NCBI RefSeq assembly: GCF_900108565.1
Contig: NZ_LT629971.1
Coordinates: 682,001 to 746,000, forward strand
DNA from: Mycolicibacterium rutilum
GTDB taxonomy: Bacteria > Actinomycetota > Actinomycetes > Mycobacteriales > Mycobacteriaceae
Reading direction: 5' to 3'
DNA: 64,000 nt
Made by a program: the position numbers and the translations under genes. The notes below the pieces were generated by a model. That model was not told the DNA's origin and did not search any database. It worked only from the letters and a program-made list of their open reading frames with translations. This document shows positions 26,328 to 37,568 of the stretch, in pieces (the first letter of the stretch is position 1; each line of letters starts with the position of its first letter).

Positions 26328-27219
26328 CCTTGGTCCACACTGCGGCGTGGGTGCCGACGAGCGAGACGGTCGCGTACAGCAGCGCATTGTTGATCTCGCC
26401 CTGGGTGCACAGCGACGCGCGGACCTGAACGGCGTCGCGGGATTCGTGCGGCAGCACGAGCACCGATGCGCCGTAGATGTCGCAGGCGTGGCTCAGACCG
26501 GGCGGCGGCAGCGTCGGCGACACCAGCACCATCGCGGGCCCGCCCCGCTGCTCGGACACTTCGCGGTATTGCTCTGCGAGCCCGTCGATCTGGAGCCCGA
26601 TCAGCATGTAGCCGTTGCCGGTGAACGCGTCGGGCTCACCGAGCGCCGTGGGGTCGAGCATCGCACCGTCGGCACGGAACGCGTCGAGGCTGGTGGTGCT
26701 CAGCGACAGCCCGGTGTCCTGGTCCCGCGTCGCGGGCAGGCCGACGGGGAAGGCCGCGGGGTAGGCGGTCGTCGTACCGTCCATCCGGTCGCGCGGCGAG
26801 TAGACGTACACCCCGCGGACCTGCACCTGGTCCCGGGCGGGCCCGATGCACACGGTGCCGGTGAGCCGGTCCGGCGTCGGCGCCGAAACCGGTTGGACGC
26901 CAAGGTTGGTGACGTCGCGACAGCCGCCGATCGCGTTGGCCTCGACCGGGTGGGCCAGCGCCCCGGACAGCCCGAAGCGGATGTCCTCGGGTTTGGCGCG
27001 CGGTTTGTCGGGATCCGACGGGGAGGCGTCGATGTCGACAAGCACATGGTCGCCCTCGAAGCGCAGGTTGGTCAGCGACATGTTCCAGCCCAGCACCGCA
27101 AGGGATTCGCCGATCGTCGCGGTCTGGGCGGCGTACGGTGAGGCGTCGCCGTCGTCGTTCGAGCATGCCGAGGCCACCAGGACGACGACCGCGGTCAGCG
27201 TCGCGATCAGCGCGCGCAC
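26320..27219 (-). CDS. probable lipoprotein, function unknown
   Basis: A 299-aa exported protein with signal sequence MRALIATLTAVVVLVASAC. The lipobox is weak (A-S-A-C, Cys 19), but the following acidic SNDDGDASP linker is typical of mycobacterial lipoproteins. The body has several Cys (about four), suggesting disulfides outside the cell, and strands such as DHVLVDIDASPSD and GTVCIGPARDQVQVRGVYV. I do not recognise the family. It starts at GTG 27219, 12 nt after the SDR stop, so the SDR, lipoprotein and methyltransferase genes form a leftward operon. Confidence 0.75.
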   Translation of the reverse strand: MRALIATLTAVVVLVASACSNDDGDASPYAAQTATIGESLAVLGWNMSLTNLRFEGDHVLVDIDASPSDPDKPRAKPEDIRFGLSGALAHPVEANAIGGCRDVTNLGVQPVSAPTPDRLTGTVCIGPARDQVQVRGVYVYSPRDRMDGTTTAYPAAFPVGLPATRDQDTGLSLSTTSLDAFRADGAMLDPTALGEPDAFTGNGYMLIGLQIDGLAEQYREVSEQRGGPAMVLVSPTLPPPGLSHACDIYGASVLVLPHESRDAVQVRASLCTQGEINNALLYATVSLVGTHAAVWTKGD

Positions 27220-27231
27220 GTAAGTGTTGCT

Positions 27232-28008
27232 CTACGTCCGGCCACGGCCCCTGCCCACGACTTTGGTCATGGCGCGCACCAGGTTTCGCGGTACCACGCG
27301 TCCGCCGGTGGTGAGCGCCTTGTACTGCAGTCCCGGCACGATCACGACCTTGCCCTTGGCGACGTCGGCCAGCGTCTCGCCGACCACGTCGTCGACCTCG
27401 AGCCAGAACCACGACGGGGTGCCGTCCATGTCGATGCCCGCCCGCTGGTGAAACTCGGTGCGCACGAAGCCCGGGCACAGCGCGTGCACGCCGACGCCGG
27501 TGCCGCCCAACCCGTTCGCCAGGCCTTCGGAGAACGCGATCACCCACGCCTTGGACGCCGAGTACGTCGACCCGCGACCGGGCAGCAGCCCCGCGACGCT
27601 GGCGACGTTGATCACCGTGCCGCGGCCGGCGGCCAGCATCGGGGGCAGCACCGCGTGGGTGAGCTGCATGACCGCGGTGACGTTGACGTCGAGCTGCGAC
27701 TGCAGTTTCGCGAAGTCAGAGCTCCAGAACTCGCCGGACGTGCCGAACCCGGCGTTGTTGACCAGGACCTGCACCCCGGCGGTCAGCCGGTCGGCCACCT
27801 TGGCGCGGTCGGCGGCGTCGGCCAGGTCGGCGACGAGCACCTCGACGTTCGCGCCGACCTCGTCGTGCAGTTCGGCGGCCAGGCTTTCGAGCCGTGCGCC
27901 GTCACGGGCCACCAGCACCAGGTCGTGGCCGTCGCGGGCGTACCGGCGGGCGAAGCCGGCACCGATCCCCGACGTCGGACCGGTGATCAGGGCGACAGGG
28001 CGAGCCAT
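27232..28008 (-). CDS. SDR family oxidoreductase
   Basis: A 258-aa classical [11 protein letters not shown] at residue 9, NNAGFG near 87, Ser in NVASVAG and YSASK near 149. The C-terminal basic tail ([17 protein letters not shown]) may touch membrane lipid. It resembles YqjQ/DltE-type SDRs. The ATG at 28008 follows TAGCCT (minus strand 28020-28015) by 6 nt, so the operon it leads is probably transcribed without a leader. Substrate unknown. Confidence 0.88.
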   Translation of the reverse strand: MARPVALITGPTSGIGAGFARRYARDGHDLVLVARDGARLESLAAELHDEVGANVEVLVADLADAADRAKVADRLTAGVQVLVNNAGFGTSGEFWSSDFAKLQSQLDVNVTAVMQLTHAVLPPMLAAGRGTVINVASVAGLLPGRGSTYSASKAWVIAFSEGLANGLGGTGVGVHALCPGFVRTEFHQRAGIDMDGTPSWFWLEVDDVVGETLADVAKGKVVIVPGLQYKALTTGGRVVPRNLVRAMTKVVGRGRGRT

Positions 28009-28043
28009 GGGTCAAGGCTACTTCCCGTAGCCGGAGGGTTTTC

Positions 28044-28877
28044 CTACCGCTGGTAGTGCGGTGACTGGCGTCCGTTGCGCGCCGGCGGCTGGCGGCGGGC
28101 GGCGTCGGGACGGCCGGGCGGCTGCTGGTAGCGCGCTGCCTCGGGACGCGGCGCCTCGGGACGGCCGGGCGGCACCTCGGCGCGGCCGGGGGACGGGGTC
28201 AGCGGACGGCTCGGCGACCCGCTGCGCCGCGCCAGGGCGCCCTGGCTGGACTGTCCGGCCAGCGCCTGCGGTGTCGGCGGCAGCACCCGCAGCAGGTCGT
28301 TGAACTGGCGAACGGTGCGCAGCCCCTCGTCCCACTGTGCCCGGGTGCTGGTGACCGGCATCGACACCAGCGTCCAGTGCTCCTCGTTCCACATAATCTC
28401 GGCGCAGTCCGGCGCGGTGTGGGCGAACGTCACCATCCGCCGGTCGCACGCGCGGCGCGCGGCGTCGAGGTTGGTGGAGTAGACCATCCGCGGGCCGATC
28501 GCGCCGAGCAGCCAGATGTCGTTCTCGCGCGGTTCTTTGATGCCCTTGAGCCGCAGGTCGACGACGACGTTGGTGCCCACCTTGCGGTGCAGCGCGATCA
28601 CCGTCGCGACGTCCTCGAGGTCGAAGATGAAGACTGCCTCGCCGCGGATCTGGCCGAGCACGACGTTCTTGGCGCTGATGTCGCCGACGGTCGACATCAC
28701 GCCGCGCTTCCAGCGCTTGACGATGTCGTGGGATTCGTGTTCATAGTCGAAGCCGTGCGACTTCGCCCAGGATTTGCGTCGGCGCCCCAGCCCGCGTCGC
28801 CGGTCGATGTCGACGTACAGCAACACGCCCGCACCCACGAAGCAGAGTGCGGACAGCGTGAACCAAAGCGGAACCAT
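28044..28877 (-). CDS. ttfA: TtfA-like trehalose monomycolate transport factor
   Basis: A 277-aa protein matching Rv0383c/MSMEG_0736, reported as TtfA, an MmpL3 partner needed for trehalose monomycolate transport to the mycomembrane. One N-terminal transmembrane helix (about residues 3-21, PLWFTLSALCFVGAGVLLYV) anchors a cytosolic domain with KSHGFDYEHESHDIVKRWKRG and NEEHWTLVSMPV; the last 80 residues are Pro/Arg-rich and disordered. The ATG at 28877 is used: TACGCT (28890-28885, minus strand) is 7 nt upstream. It lies downstream of clpB behind a long hairpin, so it probably has its own promoter. Confidence 0.85.
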   Translation of the reverse strand: MVPLWFTLSALCFVGAGVLLYVDIDRRRGLGRRRKSWAKSHGFDYEHESHDIVKRWKRGVMSTVGDISAKNVVLGQIRGEAVFIFDLEDVATVIALHRKVGTNVVVDLRLKGIKEPRENDIWLLGAIGPRMVYSTNLDAARRACDRRMVTFAHTAPDCAEIMWNEEHWTLVSMPVTSTRAQWDEGLRTVRQFNDLLRVLPPTPQALAGQSSQGALARRSGSPSRPLTPSPGRAEVPPGRPEAPRPEAARYQQPPGRPDAARRQPPARNGRQSPHYQR

Positions 28878-28951
28878 TGCGTTCAGCGTACTTGCACCGG
28901 CCGCCAAATCCCGAACTTGATTTGGTCACAGGCTCATCTCGGCTGCTCTCA

Positions 28952-29018
28952 GCTGCCGAGTGGGAAGTTAATCAGCGTTTGTTGGTCGAACTCGCGTCAT
29001 AACTGGCCACTCGGCAGC
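28952..29018 (-). terminator. long imperfect hairpin between clpB and ttfA
   Basis: GCTGCCGAGTGG (28952-28963) and CCACTCGGCAGC (29007-29018) are perfect 12-bp arms; after a 2x2 mismatch they extend with AGTTA (28966-28970) and TAACT (29000-29004), leaving a 29-nt loop. It begins 8 nt after the clpB stop codon. There is no T-run, as is common for mycobacterial terminators, and the loop is long, so a structured RNA or regulatory DNA site is also possible. Confidence 0.55.
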
Positions 29019-29025
29019 CAAGCGC

Positions 29026-31572
<2,547 letters not shown>

Positions 31573-31640
31573 GAAACCTTCCCTTTCCTAGGTACGTGAG
31601 CTTGGCGAAAATGCTTCTCGCGTTGTTCAACGCAGTCAAG

Positions 31641-31661
31641 GTTGAGTGTGTTCCGCTCAAG
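31641..31661. promoter_or_regulatory. HAIR operator (HspR site) upstream of clpB
   Basis: GTTGAGT, 7-nt spacer, GCTCAAG is a 7-7-7 inverted repeat differing from the HspR consensus CTTGAGT-N7-ACTCAAG at the outer base of the left arm and the inner base of the right arm. It lies between clpB and the divergent CYTH gene. HspR-controlled clpB is established in mycobacteria and Streptomyces. Confidence 0.8.
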
Positions 31662-31741
31662 TCTGGAAATTTTTGACGACAGCTCCGTGCGTCCGCCCGT
31701 CGATCCATGCGATCGCGCGATCCGCGGGTTAGCTTCGCTGT

Positions 31742-32377
31742 ATGTCCGATACCGGCGACTTCGAGTTCGAGCGCAAGTTCGTGGTCCGCGACATGCCCGC
31801 CGTGGTGGACTCCGATCCGAGCCCGGTGCTGATCGCGCAGGCGTATCTGTTCGCCGCGGACGGCTACGCGGTACGCGTCCGCGTGCAGGGGCCGGCGCCT
31901 GCCGAGCTGCGGGGAACCCCCGCCGAGCTGGTGTCCGCGCTCGACGACGAGGCGATCGGCACCATGACCGCGAAGGGCCCGGCGGTCGGCGGCACCCGCT
32001 ACGAGGCCGAGCGCGAACTCGATCCGCTGGTCGCCGGCGCCATCGTGGCACGCGCCGAGCACGTCGTCCTCAAGATCCGCTCCTCGGTCTGGCTCGGCGA
32101 GGACGGCTGGATCTTTGACCGGTTCCTGGCGGGCAACGCTCCCCTGATCCTGGCCGAGGTCGAGCGCAACCAGCCCGTGGTCGACCTGACGATCCCGTCG
32201 TTCTGCGCCACCGAGGTGTCCGAGGACGACCGGTTTCGCAACGAGTACCTGGCGCGCGACCCGTTCGGCGCCTGGGCCGAAGACTTTCGGCGTGACCTCG
32301 ACCGCGTCGGGCCGCGGTTTGTCGAAACCCTCGGCGAGAACCGGTTCGTCGACACATGGGGCTCGGCCGCACTTTAG
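31742..32377 (+). CDS. CYTH domain protein
   Basis: A 211-aa protein with the CYTH signature ExExK at its N-terminus (EFERKF) and acidic/basic strands lining a predicted triphosphate tunnel, e.g. YAVRVRVQG, GTMTAKGP, YEAERELD and ILAEVERN. The family includes triphosphatases and class IV adenylate cyclases; which activity applies cannot be told here. ATG 31742 follows TAGCTT (31730-31735) by 6 nt, a leaderless start. It is divergent from clpB and shares the HAIR-containing region, though heat control of this gene is untested. Confidence 0.88.
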   Translation: MSDTGDFEFERKFVVRDMPAVVDSDPSPVLIAQAYLFAADGYAVRVRVQGPAPAELRGTPAELVSALDDEAIGTMTAKGPAVGGTRYEAERELDPLVAGAIVARAEHVVLKIRSSVWLGEDGWIFDRFLAGNAPLILAEVERNQPVVDLTIPSFCATEVSEDDRFRNEYLARDPFGAWAEDFRRDLDRVGPRFVETLGENRFVDTWGSAAL

Positions 32378-32432
32378 GCCGGCCCGGCGCGTCATACCCC
32401 GAGCGCACGCGGACACCCGCGATCCTGTGTGT

Positions 32433-32828
32433 ATGCGCTTCAACGCACTCGCCGGCGGCGCGGTGGTCGCGGTCGCGGTCAGCGCGCTGCTCCCGGTTCG
32501 GGCGGCCGCCGACTCCGGCGAGCACGAGATCCGCGCGGTGCTGGACACGATGAACTCCTCCTACAACCGCGCCGACTTCACCACGTTCGCCGCCCACGTC
32601 TGCGCCGACGTGCTGCAGGGCGCGCAGTTCGAGGCGGGCTGGTACGCGAGCCGCAAGGCCGACGGGCCCACCCGCATCACCGTGGAGTCGGTGAGCACCC
32701 GCGGCGACGACGCCGTCGCGCACGTCCGGTTCGAGGCCGACGAGCACAGCCGCACCTTCGACGTCGACTTCCTGCGCGAAGGCGACCAGTGGAAGGCGTG
32801 CCAGTACCACCCGACGCAGAGCGCCTGA
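32433..32828 (+). CDS. small secreted NTF2-like protein
   Basis: A 131-aa protein with a Sec signal peptide (MRFNALAGGAVVAVAVSALL, cleavage probably after the RAAA run near residue 26). The mature part of about 105 residues is an alpha+beta NTF2/DUF4878-like domain with two Cys (AHVCADV and WKACQYH). The signal peptide decides the start; a longer upstream frame has none. It is spaced 26 nt from the following GAP gene. No function known. Confidence 0.75.
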   Translation: MRFNALAGGAVVAVAVSALLPVRAAADSGEHEIRAVLDTMNSSYNRADFTTFAAHVCADVLQGAQFEAGWYASRKADGPTRITVESVSTRGDDAVAHVRFEADEHSRTFDVDFLREGDQWKACQYHPTQSA

Positions 32829-32853
32829 CACATACAGAGCGCATAGTCATACC

Positions 32854-33501
32854 GTGCTGACCGAACTGATACCGCTGGCGCTGGTGATCGCGCTGTCACC
32901 GCTGTCGATCATCCCCGCGGTGCTCGCGCTGCGCACCCCGCGACCGCGGCCGACCGGCCTGGCGTTCCTGGCGGGCTGGGTGCTCGGTCTCGCCGCCCTC
33001 ACGATTCTTTTCCTGCAGGTGTCAGGGCTGCTCGGCGGGCGCGAGGGCCGGCCGCCGGGCTGGGCGTCATGGTTGCGCATCGTCGTCGGCGCGGGGCTCG
33101 TCCTGTTCGGCTGTTACCGGTATTTCACCCGCGGACAGTCGACGCATACGCCGCGGTGGATGCAAAGCATGAGCAAGCTGACCCCGGCGCGCGCCGGTGT
33201 CACCGCGCTGATGCTCACGGTCGTCAATCCGAAGGTCCTGTTCATGTGCGCCGCAGCGGGTTTGGCGATCGGCTCGTCGGGCGCACACCGCCACGAGTGG
33301 GCGGGCGTGCTGTGGTTCGTCGCGGTGGCCGCCTCGACGGCGGCCCTGCCGATCCTGGCCTACGCGGTCTCCGGCCACCGCCTCGACGACGCGCTCACCC
33401 GGCTCAAGGAGTGGATGGAGCGCCAGCATGCCGCCCTGGTGGCGGCGATCCTCGTCGTCATCGGGATCATGATGTTGTACAAGGGTTTTCACGGACTCTG
33501 A
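32854..33501 (+). CDS. GAP family membrane protein
   Basis: A 215-aa protein of about six helices, with the GAP/Sap family features LALVIALSPLSIIPAVLAL at the start and LMLTVVNPKVLFMCAAAGLAIG in the middle. Gap of M. smegmatis is needed to bring glycopeptidolipids to the surface; other members are of unknown role. The fold is LysE-like, so small-molecule or lipid export is likely. GTG 32854 lies 6 nt after CATAGT, a fair -10. It ends overlapping the convergent TetR gene by 13 nt. Confidence 0.85.
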   Translation: MLTELIPLALVIALSPLSIIPAVLALRTPRPRPTGLAFLAGWVLGLAALTILFLQVSGLLGGREGRPPGWASWLRIVVGAGLVLFGCYRYFTRGQSTHTPRWMQSMSKLTPARAGVTALMLTVVNPKVLFMCAAAGLAIGSSGAHRHEWAGVLWFVAVAASTAALPILAYAVSGHRLDDALTRLKEWMERQHAALVAAILVVIGIMMLYKGFHGL

Positions 33502-34124
33502 GGAAGGCCGAGCTCGGCGGCATCGGCGGTCAGGTACCGCGTGATGGTCGGCGCGATCAACCGCACCAGGTCCTCGCCGGCCAGCGTCGCCAGCGGCGCG
33601 ATCTTCATGACATATCGCAGCATCGCGGTACCCACCAACTGGCTGGCGGCCAGCAGCGCGCGTAGCCGGGCCTGTTCCCCGCCGCCGAGTTCGGCCGACA
33701 CCGCGGTCAGCACATAGCCCTGCATGAAACCGCGAAAGGCTTCGTGCGCATCGCTGTTCGACGTGGCGGACTGCAGCATCGCGACCATCGTCGGCCCGGT
33801 GTCCTCGGACTCCCAGATCCGCAGGTAGGTGCGCACCATCCGGACACCGATGTCGGGATCCTCGTCGGGCCCGCCGGAGAGCGCCGACACCAACGCCTCG
33901 GGGCCGACGATCACCCGCAGCGCCTCGCGGAACAGTTCGGATTTCGACCCGAACAGATACAGCACCATCGACGCGTCGACGCCCGCATCGGCGGCGATCG
34001 AGCGCAGCGTCGTCTTCTCGTAGCCCTCGGTGGCGAACCGGGCGCGGGCCGCAACCAGCACCGCATCCCGAGACACGGGCGCGCCTTGGCGCCGTCCGCG
34101 TCGCTTCGTGGCTGGTGAGGGCAT
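33489..34124 (-). CDS. TetR family transcriptional regulator
   Basis: A 211-aa regulator with the HTH at about residues 25-60 (TTLRSIAADAGVDASMVLYLF) and a ligand domain of helices. ATG 34124 is selected because TATCGT on the minus strand (34136-34131) lies 6 nt upstream. A 7-6-7 inverted repeat sits just beyond that -10, between this gene and the divergent membrane protein at 34223, so it is likely to repress both. Confidence 0.92.
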   Translation of the reverse strand: MPSPATKRRGRRQGAPVSRDAVLVAARARFATEGYEKTTLRSIAADAGVDASMVLYLFGSKSELFREALRVIVGPEALVSALSGGPDEDPDIGVRMVRTYLRIWESEDTGPTMVAMLQSATSNSDAHEAFRGFMQGYVLTAVSAELGGGEQARLRALLAASQLVGTAMLRYVMKIAPLATLAGEDLVRLIAPTITRYLTADAAELGLPQSP

Positions 34125-34130
34125 GTTTCG

Positions 34131-34158
34131 ACGATAGCATTTCAATGACTGTTGAAAT
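34131..34158. promoter_or_regulatory. TetR-type operator between divergent genes
   Basis: ATTTCAA (34139-34145), 6-nt spacer, TTGAAAT (34152-34158) is a perfect 7-6-7 inverted repeat next to the regulator's -10 (TATCGT, 34136-34131 minus). A weaker related pair, TTCA (34196-34199) and TGAA (34208-34211), lies closer to the membrane protein start and may be a second site. Confidence 0.65.
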
Positions 34159-34222
34159 CGTGGCGCGGCCGCGTTACGCTCCCGGTAGCCCAGAATTCAA
34201 CATTCGATGAAAAGGCTTCGTC

Positions 34223-35233
34223 ATGACCACTGACACCGCCAGCAGGCCCACCCACCACGGCTCACCCGTCCACGAACCGCCCGCGGCGATCCGCGCGACG
34301 GCCGTCGTCGTCGTGCTGACCGTCGCGCTCGCCATCGTCGCGCTCGCCTTCGCGCTGCCCGCCGCCCGCACCGCGCCGCACAACGTGCCGATCGGAGCGG
34401 CCGGACCGCAGGCCGCCGGTGGACAGCTGACCGCGATGCTGGAGCAGCAGGCGCCCGGCGCGTTCACGGTCACCTACTACCCCGGCGAGGGCGCGTTGCG
34501 TGAGGCGATCGAAAACCGCGACGTCTACGGCGGTTTCGCGCTCACCCCTGAGGGTCCCGCCGCGCTGGTCGCCACCGGGGCCAGCCCGATGATCGCCCAG
34601 ATGCTGACCCAGATCGGCGGCGGCATCGCCCAGCACACCGGCGCAGAGCTGCGCGTCGAGGACCTGGCCCCGCCGACCGCCGACGACCCGCGCGGCGCCG
34701 GGCTGGCCGCCTCGGCGCTGCCGGTGACCCTGGCCGGGCTGCTGCCGGCGATCGCCCTGGTGTTCGCGCTCAAGCGCGAGGTGTGGAGCCGGCTGGCGGC
34801 GATGACGGTGTTCGCCGGGGTGGCCGGCCTGTCGATCGCCGCCCTGCTGCGCTGGGTGCTCGGCTCGATCGACTCGAACTTCTGGGGTGTCACCGGCGCG
34901 CTGACACTGGGCGTGCTGGCCACCGGGCTCACGGTATTGGGCCTGGGCTCGCTGTTCGGCCGGGTCGGACTGGCGCTGGGCTCGGTGGCCGCGGTGCTCG
35001 TCGGGAACCCGCTGTCCGGGCTGACCAGCGCCCCGGAGCTGCTGCCGAGCGGCTGGGGCCAGTTCGGCCAGTTCCTGCCCCAAGGCGCCAACGCCACGCT
35101 GCTGCGGTCCGCGGCGTTCTTCGACGGCGCCGGCGCGATGGTGCCGGTCGCGGTGCTGACCTGCTGGGTGGTCGTCGGCGTGGCGCTGACCGTCACCGCA
35201 GCCGTGCGCGCACGCCGAACCGCCGCCGCCTGA
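34223..35233 (+). CDS. ABC-2/YhgE-like membrane protein
   Basis: A 336-aa protein with one N-terminal helix (about residues 26-47), an extracytoplasmic domain of about 120 residues, and five helices in the C-terminal half (from LAGLLPAIALVFAL onward). This topology is that of ABC-2-type permeases and YhgE/Pip-like proteins; a GAAGPQAAGG and PMIAQMLTQIGGGI pattern fits. No ATPase gene is adjacent. A GAAAAGG ribosome site precedes the ATG. It is divergent from and probably repressed by the TetR protein at 33489-34124, so export of a toxic compound is a fair guess. Confidence 0.75.
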   Translation: MTTDTASRPTHHGSPVHEPPAAIRATAVVVVLTVALAIVALAFALPAARTAPHNVPIGAAGPQAAGGQLTAMLEQQAPGAFTVTYYPGEGALREAIENRDVYGGFALTPEGPAALVATGASPMIAQMLTQIGGGIAQHTGAELRVEDLAPPTADDPRGAGLAASALPVTLAGLLPAIALVFALKREVWSRLAAMTVFAGVAGLSIAALLRWVLGSIDSNFWGVTGALTLGVLATGLTVLGLGSLFGRVGLALGSVAAVLVGNPLSGLTSAPELLPSGWGQFGQFLPQGANATLLRSAAFFDGAGAMVPVAVLTCWVVVGVALTVTAAVRARRTAAA

Positions 35234-35255
35234 CCGGCCCTTACACTCGGGCGGC

Positions 35256-36422
35256 GTGGGACTCGACGACCGTGACGCGCTGCAACAACTGCGCGATGCG
35301 GCCGATCCCACGCTCGGGTCCGACGAGCTGATTCGCACGTTCTACACCCACTGGTTCGCGATCGACACCTCGGTGCGCGATTTGTTTCCCCCCGATATGG
35401 CCGCCCAGCGCCAGCGGTTCGCCCACGCGATCACCTGGGTGCTGGGCGAGCTGGTCGCCCAGCGGGCACAGGAGCCGGTGGCGTTCCTCGCGCAGCTCGG
35501 CCGCGACCACCGCAAATACGGTGTCACACAACATCATTACGAGAGCATGCAGACCGCGCTGTACAGCTCGTTCCGCACGCATCTGAGCGAGAGCTGGACC
35601 GACCAGCTCGCCGAGGCCGCCCACGACGCGGTCGCGTTGATGATCGGCCTGATGCGTGGCGCCGCCGATGCCGAGAAGGGTCCGCCGTTCTGCGACGGCA
35701 CCGTCATCGAGCACATGCGGATGACACGCGACGTGTCGGTCGTGCGGCTGCAACTGGACCAGCCGCTGTTCTACCACCCCGGCCAGTACGTCACGGTGCA
35801 AGTGCCGCAGTGGCCCCGGCGCTGGCGCTATCTGAGCCCGTCCATCCCGGCCGACCGGGGCGGGGGCATCGAATTCCACATCCGGTCGGTGACCGGCGGG
35901 ATGGTCAGCACCGCGATCGTCGCCGAGACCCGGCCCGGCGACCGGTGGCGGATCTCCAACCCGCACGGCGGCCTGCACGTCGACCGTGACGCCGGCGATG
36001 TCCTGATGGTTGCGGGCAGCACCGGCCTGGCCCCGCTGCGGACGCTGATCATGGACCTGACCCGCTGGGCCGACAACCCGCGGGTGCACCTGTTCTTCGG
36101 CGGGCGCTATCCCTGCGACCTATACGACCTGCGCACGCTGTGGCAGATCGCGTCGCATAACCCCTGGCTGTCGGTGACGCCGGTGTCGGAGTTCAACGTC
36201 GACCCGCCGTGGGCCCCCGACTATCCCGACGTGCAACCGCCCCGCGGGCTGCACGTCCGCCAGACCGGCCGCCTACCCGACGTGGTGACCCGCTACGGCA
36301 ATTGGGGTGACCGCCAGATCCTGATCTGCGGAGGCCCGCAGATGGTGACGGCGACCAAGGACGCGCTGCTCGCCAAAGGCACGCCCGTCGAACGCATTCA
36401 GCACGATCCGACCGCCGGGTAG
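35256..36422 (+). CDS. type II flavohaemoglobin (globin-FAD/NAD reductase)
   Basis: A 388-aa protein matching Rv0385. Residues 1-135 are a globin domain with Tyr in RTFYTHWF (B10 position) and the proximal His in LGRDHRKYGV; residues about 150-388 are a ferredoxin-NADP reductase module with the FAD motif RWRYLSPSIP, the flavin/nicotinamide GSTGLAPLRTL loop and a C-terminal CGGPQMV. The FAD motif departs from the RxYS of NO-dioxygenase flavohaemoglobins, as described for the mycobacterial type II group, which has been linked to D-lactate oxidation. GTG 35256 follows TACACT by 8 nt. Confidence 0.9.
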   Translation: MGLDDRDALQQLRDAADPTLGSDELIRTFYTHWFAIDTSVRDLFPPDMAAQRQRFAHAITWVLGELVAQRAQEPVAFLAQLGRDHRKYGVTQHHYESMQTALYSSFRTHLSESWTDQLAEAAHDAVALMIGLMRGAADAEKGPPFCDGTVIEHMRMTRDVSVVRLQLDQPLFYHPGQYVTVQVPQWPRRWRYLSPSIPADRGGGIEFHIRSVTGGMVSTAIVAETRPGDRWRISNPHGGLHVDRDAGDVLMVAGSTGLAPLRTLIMDLTRWADNPRVHLFFGGRYPCDLYDLRTLWQIASHNPWLSVTPVSEFNVDPPWAPDYPDVQPPRGLHVRQTGRLPDVVTRYGNWGDRQILICGGPQMVTATKDALLAKGTPVERIQHDPTAG

Positions 36423-36425
36423 AAA

Positions 36426-36457
36426 CGGGCGCGCGCCCGGCCGCAGGCCCGTAGACT
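36426..36457 (+). promoter_or_regulatory. GC palindrome and -10 before the zinc dehydrogenase
   Basis: CGGGCGCGCGCCCG (36426-36439) is a 14-bp perfect palindrome starting 4 nt after the flavohaemoglobin stop codon and may end that transcript. TAGACT (36452-36457) fits a -10 for the next gene, whose GGGGAG ribosome site begins near 36477. Confidence 0.4.
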
Positions 36458-36487
36458 CCGATCAAGATCAACCACCGGGGAGTGCCG

Positions 36488-37549
36488 ATGACAACGATGC
36501 GGGCCGCACGCATGCACGGATACAAGCAGCCGCTTCGGCTCGAAGAGATCCCCATCCCCGACATCGGCCCCAGCGAGGTGCTCATCAAGGTTGGCGGAGC
36601 GGGCATGTGTCGCACCGACTTTCAGCTCGTCGACGGTTACTTCAGCCTGCCGATGGACTTCCCGGTGACACCCGGGCACGAGGTCGCGGGAACGATCGAC
36701 CGGATCGGCGCCGAGGTGCCGGCGTCGGCGGGACTTGCCGAGGGCGGGCAGGCGGTGGTGTTCGGACCGCTCGGCGACGGCTCGTGCCGCCAGTGTCACC
36801 GCGGCAACGAGCAGATCTGCAATCAGGGCCACTGGGTCGGATTCGGCCCGCACGGCGGGTACGCCGAATACGTGCCAGTGGCCTACCAGCAGGTAATCCC
36901 GGTCAGCGGGCGACTGACACCGGTTTCCCTGGCGCCGCTGACCGACGCCGGGCTGACCCCGTACCGCGGCCTCAAGAAGCTCCGTGCCGCAGGGGTTCTC
37001 GGGCCGGGCACGACGCTGGCCGTGATGGGCGTCGGCGGCCTCGGCGCGTATGCGGTCCAGTACGCCAAGCTGCTGGGGGCCGGCGCCACCGTCGTGGCGT
37101 TCGCGCGCAGCGACGAGAAGCTGACGCTGGCCGCAGACAACGGTGCCGACCACACCATCAACTTCCGCGACAAGTCCGACGACCAGGTGCGCGACGCGCT
37201 CGAAGCGGCGACCGGCAGGCGCGAGGTCGACGCGGTCATCGAATGCGTCGGCGCCGAGCAGAGCGTGCGGCTGGCGTTCGCACTGCTGGCGACCGAGGGC
37301 GCGGTGGCGTCGGTAGGACTGGTCGGCAACCGCATCGACATCCCGCTGTTTCCGTTGGTGGGCCGGGAGTACACGTTCTTCGGATCGTTCTGGGGCAACT
37401 ACAACGACCTGACCGAAGTCGTCGCGCTGGCCGAGGCCGGCAAGATCAAGGACTCGGTGACCGAGGTGCGGTTCGAAGACGTCAACGAGCACATCGACGC
37501 GCTGGGCCGCGGCGACTTCGTCGGACGCGCCGTGATCGTCTACGACTGA
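36488..37549 (+). CDS. zinc-dependent alcohol dehydrogenase (MDR family)
   Basis: A 353-aa medium-chain dehydrogenase. Catalytic zinc: Cys in GMCRTDFQ and His in PGHEVAG. The structural zinc loop reads GDGSCRQCHRGNEQIC, with Asp where the first of four Cys normally stands; a Glu is found there in the Sulfolobus enzyme, so zinc can still be held. NAD fold: GVGGLGAYAVQYAKL. ATG 36488 is used because GGGGAG lies 5 nt upstream; a GTG at 36482 would be too close. The C-terminal FFGSFWGNYNDL resembles propanol-preferring enzymes. Substrate unknown. Confidence 0.9.
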   Translation: MTTMRAARMHGYKQPLRLEEIPIPDIGPSEVLIKVGGAGMCRTDFQLVDGYFSLPMDFPVTPGHEVAGTIDRIGAEVPASAGLAEGGQAVVFGPLGDGSCRQCHRGNEQICNQGHWVGFGPHGGYAEYVPVAYQQVIPVSGRLTPVSLAPLTDAGLTPYRGLKKLRAAGVLGPGTTLAVMGVGGLGAYAVQYAKLLGAGATVVAFARSDEKLTLAADNGADHTINFRDKSDDQVRDALEAATGRREVDAVIECVGAEQSVRLAFALLATEGAVASVGLVGNRIDIPLFPLVGREYTFFGSFWGNYNDLTEVVALAEAGKIKDSVTEVRFEDVNEHIDALGRGDFVGRAVIVYD

Positions 37550-37568
37550 ACCGTGCGACGATCGTCAG

